Of a stretch of DNA of 64,000 bases, positions 56,601 to 64,000 are shown one piece after another (the stretch's first letter is position 1; the number at the start of each line of letters is the position of its first letter). The DNA comes from Camelus bactrianus. Lineage: Eukaryota; Chordata; Mammalia; Artiodactyla; Camelidae. The DNA lies in the NCBI RefSeq assembly GCF_048773025.1, contig NC_133566.1:12433001-12497000 (forward strand), in the 5' to 3' direction. The position numbers were made by a program, and so were the translations under genes. A model generated the notes under the pieces. That model did no database searches. It was not told where the DNA came from and saw nothing but the letters and a program-made list of their open reading frames with translations.

Positions 56601-59600
56601 TAGAAAGAAAATCTCACCTTGGCTTTTTCTATCTGTATCACTTAATTCTACCACCATCCCAGTGCTACCTCCACAACCACCCCCTGGAAAGTGAGGATGG
56701 AAGCTAAGCTGAGTGTTTACACTGGAGAGTGGGAAGGAACGATGGGAGTGATTGCAACAACATGCTACGGGAACACATGCTGTGATGTTTAAAAATATGA
56801 CATGATACTAGACGTCAGGAGGAAAACTTCTGGTCTATTAAAAGGCTTTCACTGATGATAACTTCTACTCCTATTTAATTCCTGATAAGGAAGCAGCACT
56901 CAATGGCTACAGGGACACCTTCAAGGGACTGTTTACCTAAATAGCAAAGATCATTCTACTGACTGGGTAACTGAAAAATTATAGACATTTCTGTCTTCTA
57001 CCTTCATCTAATCTCCTTGAGAAGACAGAGCAGACAAATGCAAAAACCTGAAAAAGTTTACAAACAACCCATTAGCAGATGCAAGACAGTGTCAACAAAA
57101 CAAAGCTAACAAACAAAATGACTTGATCAGGGAATAAGGAGTGATCTTGACGGACAAGACGCTGACTGGGGTTGGTAGAGGGAGGAGGGGAAGTGGTGGG
57201 GAAACAGTTTATCCTTATCCCATGACAACTAATGAGATGGTAGAGGAGTTAGATTTATGCTCGGGTATGTTATTGGGATTAATGAATTTGCTACTGAGTT
57301 GGAGATTAAACATTACTGGATCCTGTATTCACTGAATAGGAAATGAAACTGTTCTCAGTCCATGTTCTTTGTGGTGTCACACCATTATGTTCAACAGCCC
57401 AATCCGGTATCTTCAACAGCACCCAGGCTCTCAAAACAACCCTTTCTGTTCCCGGGAAAAGCTGCTTCAGTCCCACCCAGAGCAACCTGGCTCAGGGTCC
57501 GACTCAGAACCTACGTTGGTTTAAAGCAATTGTTCTGTAGAACTGAATGCATACGAAAGAGCAAACATTTCAGTAAATGTTACAGAATTAATGTGCATAA
57601 CAAATGTAAGAAAAAATGGCCAAAAACAGAGCCAGTTCTGAGTTTAATCAGGAAGTGGGTTCCCTGGATAATTCTTAGGTTATTGAGAAATATAGCTATT
57701 TATTATTAAAAGTAAGTGCCGGTGATTCCATTAGCATACTCACTATGTCAGTGATTAAAATGGGTGCCAAGATCTAAGAAATAAGTAAGTACACTTCTAA
57801 AAAAGGTACATTTTCTTATAATCAAGATGTAACTAATTGCAATAAACTGAGAAGCCGATTCAGTCAAGTTTATACTGTGATATACACGTGGATCTGGGCA
57901 AAGTCTATTGAAAACCTTCTGGGAAGTCACCATTGTAGATCCCATTAAGAGCATTTGTGATTCATGCAAAGAGGTCAAAACATCAACATTAACTGAAGTT
58001 TGGAAGAAGTTGACTCCAACCCTCATGAATGACTATGAGGGTTCAAGACTTCTTGGAGGAAGTCACTGCAGACGTGACGGAAACCGCAAGAGAACTGGAA
58101 TTAGAAGCGGACCCTGAAGATGTGACCGATTGCATGATTAAACTTTTCAATGGATGAGCAAACAGAATGTTTTCTTGAGGTGGAATCTAGTCCTGGTGAA
58201 GATGCTGTGAGGACTGCTGACAGGATAACAAAAGACCTAGAATATTCCATAAACATAGTTGAGAGGGCAACAGCAGAGTTCAAGGATTGGCTGCAATTTT
58301 GGAGGAAGCTCTACTGTGGGTAAAATGCTGTCAAACAGCACTGAGCAATTGTGCATGAAAGAAAGAGTCAATTGATGCAGCAAACTTCGCTCTTGTCTTA
58401 TTTATAAAAATTACCACAGCAGCCCCAACCTTCAGCATCCACCACCCTGATCACTCAGCAGCCATCAACATTGAGACAAGACCCTCGAAAAGAGACCCAA
58501 CAAAAAGACTGTGACTTGCTAAAGGCTCAGATGCTGTTTAGCATTTTTTAGCAATAAAGTATTTTTAATTAAGGTATATACGTTTTTTAAGACATAATGC
58601 TACTGTTCACTTAATAGGCACTGGGAAAACAAAAAATTAGTGTTACTAACTGTATTGTGATATTAGCTTTATTGTGGTGACACTGAACCGGCAGCATCTC
58701 TAAGGTATGCCTGCAGGTTGCATAGTCTTCCACATAGCACACCATTATTAGCAAAGTCAAAAGCTCACCACTATCAGTGACCTGGAGATAATATTTGCCT
58801 TTCATATTATAGACAATGGGCTAACCTCCCTAAAACGTAAATAGCTCCTAGAAATGAACAAGCAAAAAAAAAAAAAAAAGGCAATAATCCAATAGAAAAA
58901 TGGGCAAAGGACATGAACAGGCACCTTGAGAAAGGAAATACAAACAAGTCTTAAACACACGAGAAGTTGCTCCTACTCTTGCACAGTAAGCAAAATGCAA
59001 ATGAAGGTGACCTGTGACACTGCTCAGATTATACTGATCAGATTGGCAAATACCCAAAGGTTGTGGGAAAGACTATGAGAAAAAAATGTACTCCTACCCT
59101 TTGAAGGTGGTAGGGAGTATACAAGTGGACAAATTGGTAATGTCTGTCAAAATAACAATTGTATCCATCTCTGCATGTCTAGTAATCCCACTTTAGGGAA
59201 TTTTTCCTTTAGTTACACTGCACACCTGTGAAACTATAGTTGTACAAATGCTCTCCATCACATCGTTCCTGCAATACGAAAAGTTTATAAGCAACCCAAG
59301 TGTCCATCAAACAGTGACAAAATAAACAGTGATAAAGCCACAGAAATAAAACACTGTGTAACCCTAAAAAATGAGAGACTTAATAAGCTAATATGGAAGA
59401 GTGTCCAAGGTACAGTAAAGCAAGGTTCTCAACAGGGTGCATAACATGCTTAAGATTTGTCTTTCAAAAACAGGAGTGAAATAAGATCCTCTGTTCATCT
59501 TTGTTAAGATACACTGGCAGTGGGGGATGAGGTGGGAAACACGGGCATGGGACAAGTGCACATGTGCAAATTCTAACGCTTTTGATGTTTTGAACTACGT

Positions 59601-61353
59601 ATGTCCTACACACACGAGCAATGGGTTAGGTTGATTTTATTTTAATTTGGTGACTATTTTGAATCTTGAGGATTTCTAGTCACCTTTAAAAGTAGGGAAA
59701 CTGAGACATAGAGTCACCAGATAGAAATAAGTAGCAGTAGATAAAAAGTGGCAGATTTGGGGGCTAGAACGCAGGTTGTTTGGCATGTAGTTCAGGATTC
59801 TTGCAAGTACATCATGCATCCTCCTTTGCAGGTTAAACTGACGAACAACTCAAGTCAATTTAAATGAACTTGACGGAGGGCACAGGCTATCTAAGGCGCC
59901 CAGATGGCGTGTGAGCAGTGACATTCAAACACACAGTCCCTGGGCTCAAGCATCTCACAAGGGCATTCGGGAGGACATGAATACATGCATGAAACAATTA
60001 AAGAATAATTTTTGGCAACATATAAGTGAACACAAGAAAAAGTAGCACAGACAACATTCATAATGGCTGATACATTCACATCAATTTATCTCCTGGAAAA
60101 TTTCTACCGCCCGCTAAGTCAGCAATATAATCAAAATGAGGTAACGATAAGTGTTCCTTTATCTGGCTTCTTAATGAAACCATAAAGTAAGAAATCCCAG
60201 CATCACGCCATTTGTTACCTGTTAAGGTTTCATCTCTTCGCGTGAAATGTCTATAAAACAGAACCAGGTCAACTCTATAAATGACACCCACAGTGACTAG
60301 GCACACGATGACCACGGAGATCAAAACAGCTACGATCATTCCTCGAGTGAAGACGTGGCCTGGGATGTCAATCACGTCTTGTAGAAAGAAAAAGAAAATG
60401 GGGAAAAATTAGAGAAATTTCACCAGTGTCTTTCGCCACGACTCTGCGGTTGTCAGATTTCACCTTTAACACGAATCCATTTGTCTGCCCAACACGCCCT
60501 ACTGAGTTATTCCGCATGTCTGCCTTTAGTCTCCGGGGGTCATCTTCCTGCTGCAGTTTTTGAAGAATAAAAATGTGTACAAGGATATGCAGGGACCTGA
60601 AATGAAGGCGCTGTGAGGGGTCTGTCCCTGCCTGCGGAAGTCAGATCTCCAGGACGCCAGGACACTCGGATGAAACGTAGAGGAACCCAAACATTAAGTC
60701 TCAGCTGGGGGCTGGGAACATACATGGAGGTGCAGAGTCTTGAGAGGGTGAGCACTGAACTGAGGTCATCTGGGCTCCAACTGGGCTTCCTCGCCTATTT
60801 CGTGTCCTAGGGAAAGTCACTGGCACCCTCAGCTCTTAGAAACTCCATCTGTATACACAGTATAGCTATGAAGCTAACCATGCTTTCTCCTTCACTTACA
60901 GGGTTGCTGTTTTGGAGGAAGATTCAATGAAATATTACACATAATTAGTTTAACACAGTGCCTAATGCTCAGCTCTGAGAATTGTAACATAGTTTTATAG
61001 AGAAGTGTTCTTTGAGGGAAAAAAAATTACCTTTCCTAGATTGATTCAGTTTTTGGTCACTATGAACAACATGAGATAACATGGAGGAGTATAAAAGATA
61101 AAATAATTTTTAATAACTTTCCCACGATGTGGTAATGGCCACATGTCACTATATTTCCTTATAGGTTTTCTTTTTTTAGGGAAAATATTTACTTCATTGG
61201 GATTATATGCTCATCAGTCTTTATTTGCTTAACATTATATTATGAGCATTTCTCTAGATCTTTAGTTATAATTCATAAAATCCCAATATTCAGGTCAACT
61301 GCAATCTATTTTACAAATATACATAATTCTGCCATGAACCTATGCATAAACTG

Positions 61354-61407
<54 letters not shown>

Positions 61408-63299
61408 CTGATTATTTTTATTATTTTCCTAGAGTCTATTCTAATGGTAGAGGGATTTCTAGGTAAAGATGTAAACATGCATAAAGCTCTTGCCATCTTA
61501 GCACCATTTTAGGGATTGTCTTTCCAGTAAAACTAACTACTGGGACATAAGAAAGCAAGCATAGTCATGTAAAAAGTGAACTCCAAATAAAGCCATGCCC
61601 TGATCTGGGGCTCCTGCGTCTTTGAAAGGTCTGCAAAGCTGTGATTGTGCCCCACGAATACACACTCTCGGGCTGGTCCGCACACTCCTCCAGGGGTGAT
61701 GGGGGAGTGCAAGAGCCTGTTCTCCAGGCAATGCTGGCGAGCCCAGCAGAAGGAGAAGCGATCAGGGTAGAAGCTTCCAGGACAGAGAGCGCGGCCACGC
61801 CCCGATCCAGGAGGGGAGAGGTGGCTAGCGGCCAGCACTCACCAGAAAACCCAGGCAAGGCAAGGGGGTCAAACAAAAAGAAGGGATTTGAAAGCCTCTG
61901 CCTCACAAGGGCTGGACAGAGGCACATACAGTCACATAAGGTAGGGGACACCTGTGACAATTCCTGCAGAGGGTGAGAGCAGAGATTTCAGAGCTAATCA
62001 GGTCTGAGTTTTGATCTCTTTACTAGTTGTGCGACATGGGGCAGTTTCTTCTCCTGTAAAGGTTTGTTGTGAAGATCACGTTAAGTGATGGTAAGAGCTC
62101 AGCACAGAGTCTGCTGTATAAGAACATATAAAGAATGTTCGCTATTATTCCTGCACGTGGTAGAGTGACAGCCTTAGAGCAGATGCTCCAGGTGAGCTGC
62201 AAATGGTGACTTAAACAGGGTGGCCTCTGGCCTTAGCTCCTCTCTCGTCCACTCCTTTAGTTTTTCACCCAAGTCAGACACAGCTCTCCCCACCCCAGCC
62301 TTCCTCTCTCTCTCTCTCCCCACTGCTCTGTGTGTGTGTGTGCGCGCGCTTGTCTCTGTCTGTCTGTGGGTCTCTGTCTCTGCCTCTCTCAGATCCTAAC
62401 CTTTCCCTGCACATCCAGGGAATTGATGGTCCAGCATGAAAATGAACAATAATGAGTAATAACAACTGGAAAGTTTGGCTTTTGGGCCCCAGACACGGCC
62501 ACTTCTGAGTTGCCCCTGAGCCTTGGGTTGTGCTGTTTCGGAGGAGGATGGAGCACTCCATCAGGAGGGCACGGAAAAATTGGGTCCACAGATCAGAGCC
62601 ATCAAATGTCTGCTTGCCAAGTCCAGGGAGGGAAGCTTCAGTTAATTTTTGTTGAATGAATGACCACACCCAAGGGTGCCCTGTGCCCAGTGACCAGCTA
62701 AGGTAGGGTGGAGGCAGCAACGACTCCCTGGGCCACTGGCCTCATCCTACGCCAAGTTGGAGACCTTCCTCTGGTTGTTCAGGCTCTGCCAGAGCTGCCA
62801 GGACTCCCTCCCTTGTGCCCCACACCCGCCAGCATCTGTCCCTGAGCTCCACCTATCTCCTTGCTCTGGGCCCCTGGTTTCTACCTGGGAGTGGAATCTG
62901 ACTGAGCACAAAAGAATAAAGTTGAGGTTTTCCTTCTCTGCCTGGAATCGGGGCACAGGGGATTCCAGTGGGGGCTGAGCACCGGCCCTGCTGTGGGATG
63001 CCTGCGACACCGGGTGCCTCCTTCGCCTCGCAGGGGCTGGGCTCCTGGTGTGTAAAATGAGGACACGATGACCTTTGATGGGGTCTCTCAGCTGTAACAT
63101 TCTAGGTCTCCAAAAAGTGGTAAAAATTGTATTGTAAAATTAAATTAAACTTCTCACACCTTTTTTCAACAAGATGAAGCTTTTCGTGTCGATGCCTTCC
63201 TTGCCGACCACAGAGCAACTATATGAACGGTTTAGATTTTTTTCATTAATATTCTTAATTATCAGGGCTTTTGAAGCAAGCAATTTGCCTTCTGAAGTC
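53344..63299 (-). CDS. IL18R1: IL18R1, interleukin-18 receptor 1, 3' part: last four coding exons
   Basis: IL18R1 is the ligand-binding chain of the IL-18 receptor and the signalling partner of IL18RAP, encoded next door. Visible exons are 63160-63299, 60219-60377, 55875-56033 and 53344-53699. They encode the end of the third Ig-like domain ([20 protein letters not shown]), the transmembrane segment, and a whole TIR domain with box 1 [12 protein letters not shown], box 2 [12 protein letters not shown] and box 3 [13 protein letters not shown], ending VLPVFSQS and TGA at 53344-53346. All visible junctions are GT-AG and phase 1, and no stop interrupts the frame. The text is close to human IL18R1 from memory. 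The signal peptide and first two and a half Ig domains must lie beyond base 64000. Confidence 0.97.
53840..54120 (-). mobile_element. LINE L1 3' UTR fragment
   Basis: AGTTTACAATGTTGTATCAA, GGTGTACAGCATAATAGTTC, AGATATTGAATATAGTTCAC and GGTAACCATAAGTTT match the other reverse L1 copies; it stops before ORF2. Lies in the IL18R1 last intron. Confidence 0.9.
54170..54415 (-). repeat. MIR SINE, nearly full length
   Basis: TTAACTCATTTAATCATCAT, CATTTTACAGATGAGGACGC, AAGTAACTTGCTCAAAGTCA CACAGCTAGTGAATGGCAGA read as reverse MIR. Confidence 0.95.
54485..54725 (+). mobile_element. Non-autonomous hAT-type DNA transposon, family name uncertain
   Basis: AAAGGTTGATAAACATTTTT TGTAAAGG, CAAATGTTTTAGCCTTGCAG, CTCAACTCTGCTGTTGTAGC and CGGACCCAACCC follow a common mammalian repeat whose ends read GGTTGGCAAAC/GTTTGCCGACC. 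The right terminal repeat is diverged. Confidence 0.6.
55035..55130 (+). mobile_element. L2 LINE 3' end
   Basis: GAGGGCGCTCAGTAAACACT GGCTGAATGAATGAATGATG is the typical L2 terminus. Confidence 0.8.
55875..56033 (-). CDS. IL18R1: IL18R1 exon (TIR domain, first half)
   Basis: Acceptor is CTCCTAG|ATGGG; donor is GGAGGAG|GTAAGA. It encodes [40 protein letters not shown] and [10 protein letters not shown], i.e. TIR box 1 and box 2. 159 bases, phase 1 at both ends, the same architecture as IL18RAP exon 9. Confidence 0.96.
56160..56260 (+). mobile_element. Old LINE L1 3' end
   Basis: CAAACTCATCAAACTGTGCA CATCAAATATACAT and GATTATGCCTCAATGAAAAA match old L1 termini. Confidence 0.65.
56261..57880. 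other. IL18R1 intron, nothing recognised
   Basis: No exon, RNA gene or named repeat identified. Confidence 0.45.
57885..58722 (+). mobile_element. Tigger1 (pogo-type) DNA transposon, 3' portion
   Basis: The text AACATTAACTGAAGTTTGGA, AAGTTGACTCCAACCCTCAT, GAACTGGAATTAGAAGCGGA, GGTAAAATGCTGTCAAACAG and TAGCAATAAAGTATTTTTAA follows the transposase C-terminus and 3' UTR of Tigger1. The 3' terminal repeat is recognisable at TTGTGGTGACACTGAACCGG to AAGGTATGCCTGCAGG. The coding frame is interrupted by several stops and shifts, so the copy is dead; the 5' half is absent. Confidence 0.9.
58750..59560 (+). mobile_element. Old LINE L1, ORF2 C-terminal region
   Basis: CAATAGAAAAATGGGCAAAG GACATGAACAGGCA, GAAGTTGCTCCTACTC, AGATTGGCAAATACCCAAAG and AAGCAACCCAAGTGTCCATC keep L1 ORF2 order. 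An A run at about 58865-58880 interrupts it. Confidence 0.88.
59690..59810 (-). repeat. MIR SINE fragment
   Basis: GTAGGGAAACTGAGACATAG AGTCACCAG and AGTGGCAGATTTGGGGGCTA GAACGCAGG fit the reverse MIR. Confidence 0.7.
60219..60377 (-). CDS. IL18R1: IL18R1 exon (transmembrane segment)
   Basis: Acceptor is CTACAAG|ACGTG; donor is TTAACAG|GTAACA. It encodes [13 protein letters not shown], a hydrophobic helix [20 protein letters not shown], and the juxtamembrane part [20 protein letters not shown], very close to human. 159 bases, phase 1 at both ends. Confidence 0.97.
60378..61350. other. IL18R1 intron, nothing recognised
   Basis: MIR-like wording near 60830-60990 (TGCCTAATGCTCAGCTCTGA) is too weak to call. 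Confidence 0.4.
61354..61405. repeat. (TA)n microsatellite
   Basis: About 25 uninterrupted TA units in the IL18R1 intron; likely polymorphic in length. Confidence 0.97.
61406..61985. other. IL18R1 intron, nothing recognised
   Basis: Frames of about 100-130 codons on both strands at 61533-61976 have no protein resemblance. Confidence 0.4.
61990..62150 (+). repeat. MIR SINE fragment
   Basis: TTACTAGTTGTGCGACATGG GGCAGTTTCTTC, TTGTTGTGAAGATCACGTTA and GCTCAGCACAGAGTCTGCTG follow the MIR order. Confidence 0.85.
62300..62395. repeat. Compound simple repeat (TCTC / TG / CTGT)
   Basis: Runs of TCTCTC, TGTGTGTGTGTG, GCGCGC and CTGTCTGT directly follow each other. Confidence 0.9.
62396..63159. other. 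IL18R1 intron, nothing recognised
   Basis: GC-richer than its surroundings at 62760-63010. No gene or named repeat seen. Confidence 0.4.
63160..63299 (-). CDS. IL18R1: IL18R1 internal exon (end of third Ig-like domain)
   Basis: Acceptor is CTTACAG|GACTTC; donor is AAAAAAG|GTGTGAG, a weaker donor than its neighbours. It encodes [31 protein letters not shown] and the TKSFILLKK end of the Ig fold, with the second Ig cysteine in SYSCSV. Human text recalled is TPEGKWHASKVLRIENIGES, so this domain is diverging faster than the TIR part. Confidence 0.93.
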
Positions 63300-63608
63300 C
63301 TGTAAGAGAGGAAAATGATTTAGCAACAAGCTCTGTCATTGCCAACATTACCCACGAGACAGGAATTTGGATGTGCAAATACCTCTGTACAAAGACAGCG
63401 CTCTGTCGTCTTTCCCTTCCCCCAGAAACCTTCCCTTTCTGGTGGGCTCTCTTCAAGAGTGGGCCATGAGGAACCCCCTGCTTCCTGGGGGGTCTCAGCC
63501 CTCCTGAGATCATCTGGGGACAGCACTGTGACCTGCCTAATATTAAAATGCCTGGCAGGTAGTGATGCTAAATTGAAAATACAAAAAAAAAATTCTCTCT
63601 CTCGATTA

Positions 63609-63775
63609 CAGGCAGACATCATTTTATTCAGTTCATTTCACTGCACTGCGCAGACATTGCCCTTTTTATAGATTGAAGGTTTGTGGCAACTGTGTCAAGC
63701 AGATCTTTCAGCATCATTTTTCCAATAGCATTTGCTCATTTCATGTCTCCGAGTCACATGTTGGTAATTTTTTTT
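63609..63775 (+). mobile_element. Tigger1 DNA transposon, 5' end (left of the SINE insertion)
   Basis: AGGCAGACATCATTTTATTC, TGCGCAGACATTGCC, GATTGAAGGTTTGTGGCAAC and TTTCCAATAGCATTTGCTCA follow the Tigger1 5' terminal region. It resumes after the SINE at 63960 (ACATTTTGGTAATTCTTAAT) and runs out of the window. Confidence 0.88.
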
Positions 63776-63959
63776 GACATTTTTTTTTTCTTTTAGTTTT
63801 TTTTGGGGGGGGGGTAGGGGAGAGAGGTAATTAGGTTTATTTACTTATTATTTTAATTTCTTTCTTTCTTTTTTTTTTTAAATGGAGGTACTGGGGATTG
63901 AACCCAGGACCTCACACATGCTAAGCATACACTCTACCACATGAGCTACACCCTCCCCC
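63776..63959 (-). repeat. Camelid tRNA-derived SINE (Vic-1 type), inserted into Tigger1
   Basis: Reverse orientation: T-rich tail with a G run, AATTAGGTTTATTTACTTAT, then GGAGGTACTGGGGATTGAAC CCAGGACCTC (B box), ATGCTAAGCATACACTCTAC and the A-box end CTACACCCTCCCCC. The flanking words CACATGTTGGTAAT (before) and CACATTTTGGTAAT (after) are a near-perfect target-site duplication. Confidence 0.95.
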
Positions 63960-64000
63960 ACATTTTGGTAATTCTTAATATTTCAATTTTTTTCATTATC
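63960..64000 (+). mobile_element. Tigger1 5' region continued to the window edge
   Basis: CATTTTGGTAATTCTTAATA TTTCAATTTTTTTCATTATC continues the Tigger1 sequence interrupted at about 63775. Confidence 0.8.

Noticed and set aside
57885-58722. Possible domesticated pogo-type transposase gene
   Set aside because: The transposase-like text is interrupted by stops and frame changes and lacks the N-terminal DNA-binding half, so it is a dead Tigger1 copy.
59893-59908. CTCF-like word CCCAGATGGCGTGT
   Set aside because: At least two mismatches in the invariant part of the core, so much weaker than the sites at 15806 and 29388.
1-64000. CRISPR arrays, operons, bacterial or plasmid features
   Set aside because: The window is mammalian genomic DNA with spliced genes and mammalian repeats; no regularly spaced direct repeats or bacterial gene layout occur.

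Overview
The window is nuclear DNA of a placental mammal, almost certainly a camelid (camel, llama or alpaca lineage). The mammalian part rests on three recognisable host genes with GT-AG introns in an L1/L2/MIR repeat background. The camelid part rests on three copies of a tRNA-derived SINE (12745-12870 plus strand; about 5290-5385 and 63776-63959 minus strand) whose body carries the A-box/B-box text typical of the camelid Vic-1 type family. The species cannot be decided from the sequence alone.

All three genes lie on the minus strand and reproduce the mammalian interleukin-1-receptor cluster order IL18R1 - IL18RAP - SLC9A4, read from right to left. (1) 53344-63299: the last four coding exons of IL18R1, the ligand-binding chain of the IL-18 receptor (end of the third Ig domain, transmembrane segment, TIR domain); its 5' part lies beyond base 64000. 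(2) 22863-40796: the complete coding region of IL18RAP, the accessory/signalling chain, as ten coding exons that join in frame to 595 codons plus TAG. (3) 8817-15191: the first two coding exons of SLC9A4 (Na+/H+ exchanger 4, NHE4); intron 2 fills the window to base 1 and no third exon was found there. IL18R1 and IL18RAP products form the heterodimer that binds IL-18 and brings their two cytosolic TIR domains together to recruit MyD88. SLC9A4 is a functionally unrelated neighbour.

Layout: 1-8816 SLC9A4 intron 2 with MIRs, a SINE and two L1 3' ends; 8817-15191 SLC9A4 exons 2 and 1 with an L1, an L2 and a SINE in intron 1; 15192-22862 intergenic DNA with a CTCF-like motif, L2, MIR, two opposed L1 pieces and the IL18RAP 3' UTR; 22863-40796 IL18RAP, with a large L2/L1 composite in intron 4 and a strong CTCF-like motif in intron 5; 40797-53343 intergenic DNA with a polypurine microsatellite of about 0.48 kb, several L2/MIR/L1 pieces and a local duplication carrying GATA motifs; 53344-64000 IL18R1 exons with L1, MIR, a hAT-like element and two Tigger1 DNA-transposon pieces in the introns.

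No wholly new system was seen. The more interesting signals are the two same-facing CTCF-like motifs around the IL18RAP/SLC9A4 boundary, isolated CpG-dense coding exons (SLC9A4 exon 2, IL18RAP exon 8), a tandem NAGNAG splice acceptor in IL18RAP, the long GGAA-type purine tract upstream of IL18RAP, and a SINE-into-Tigger1 insertion with visible target-site duplications. Comparisons with human proteins are from memory, not from an alignment run here.
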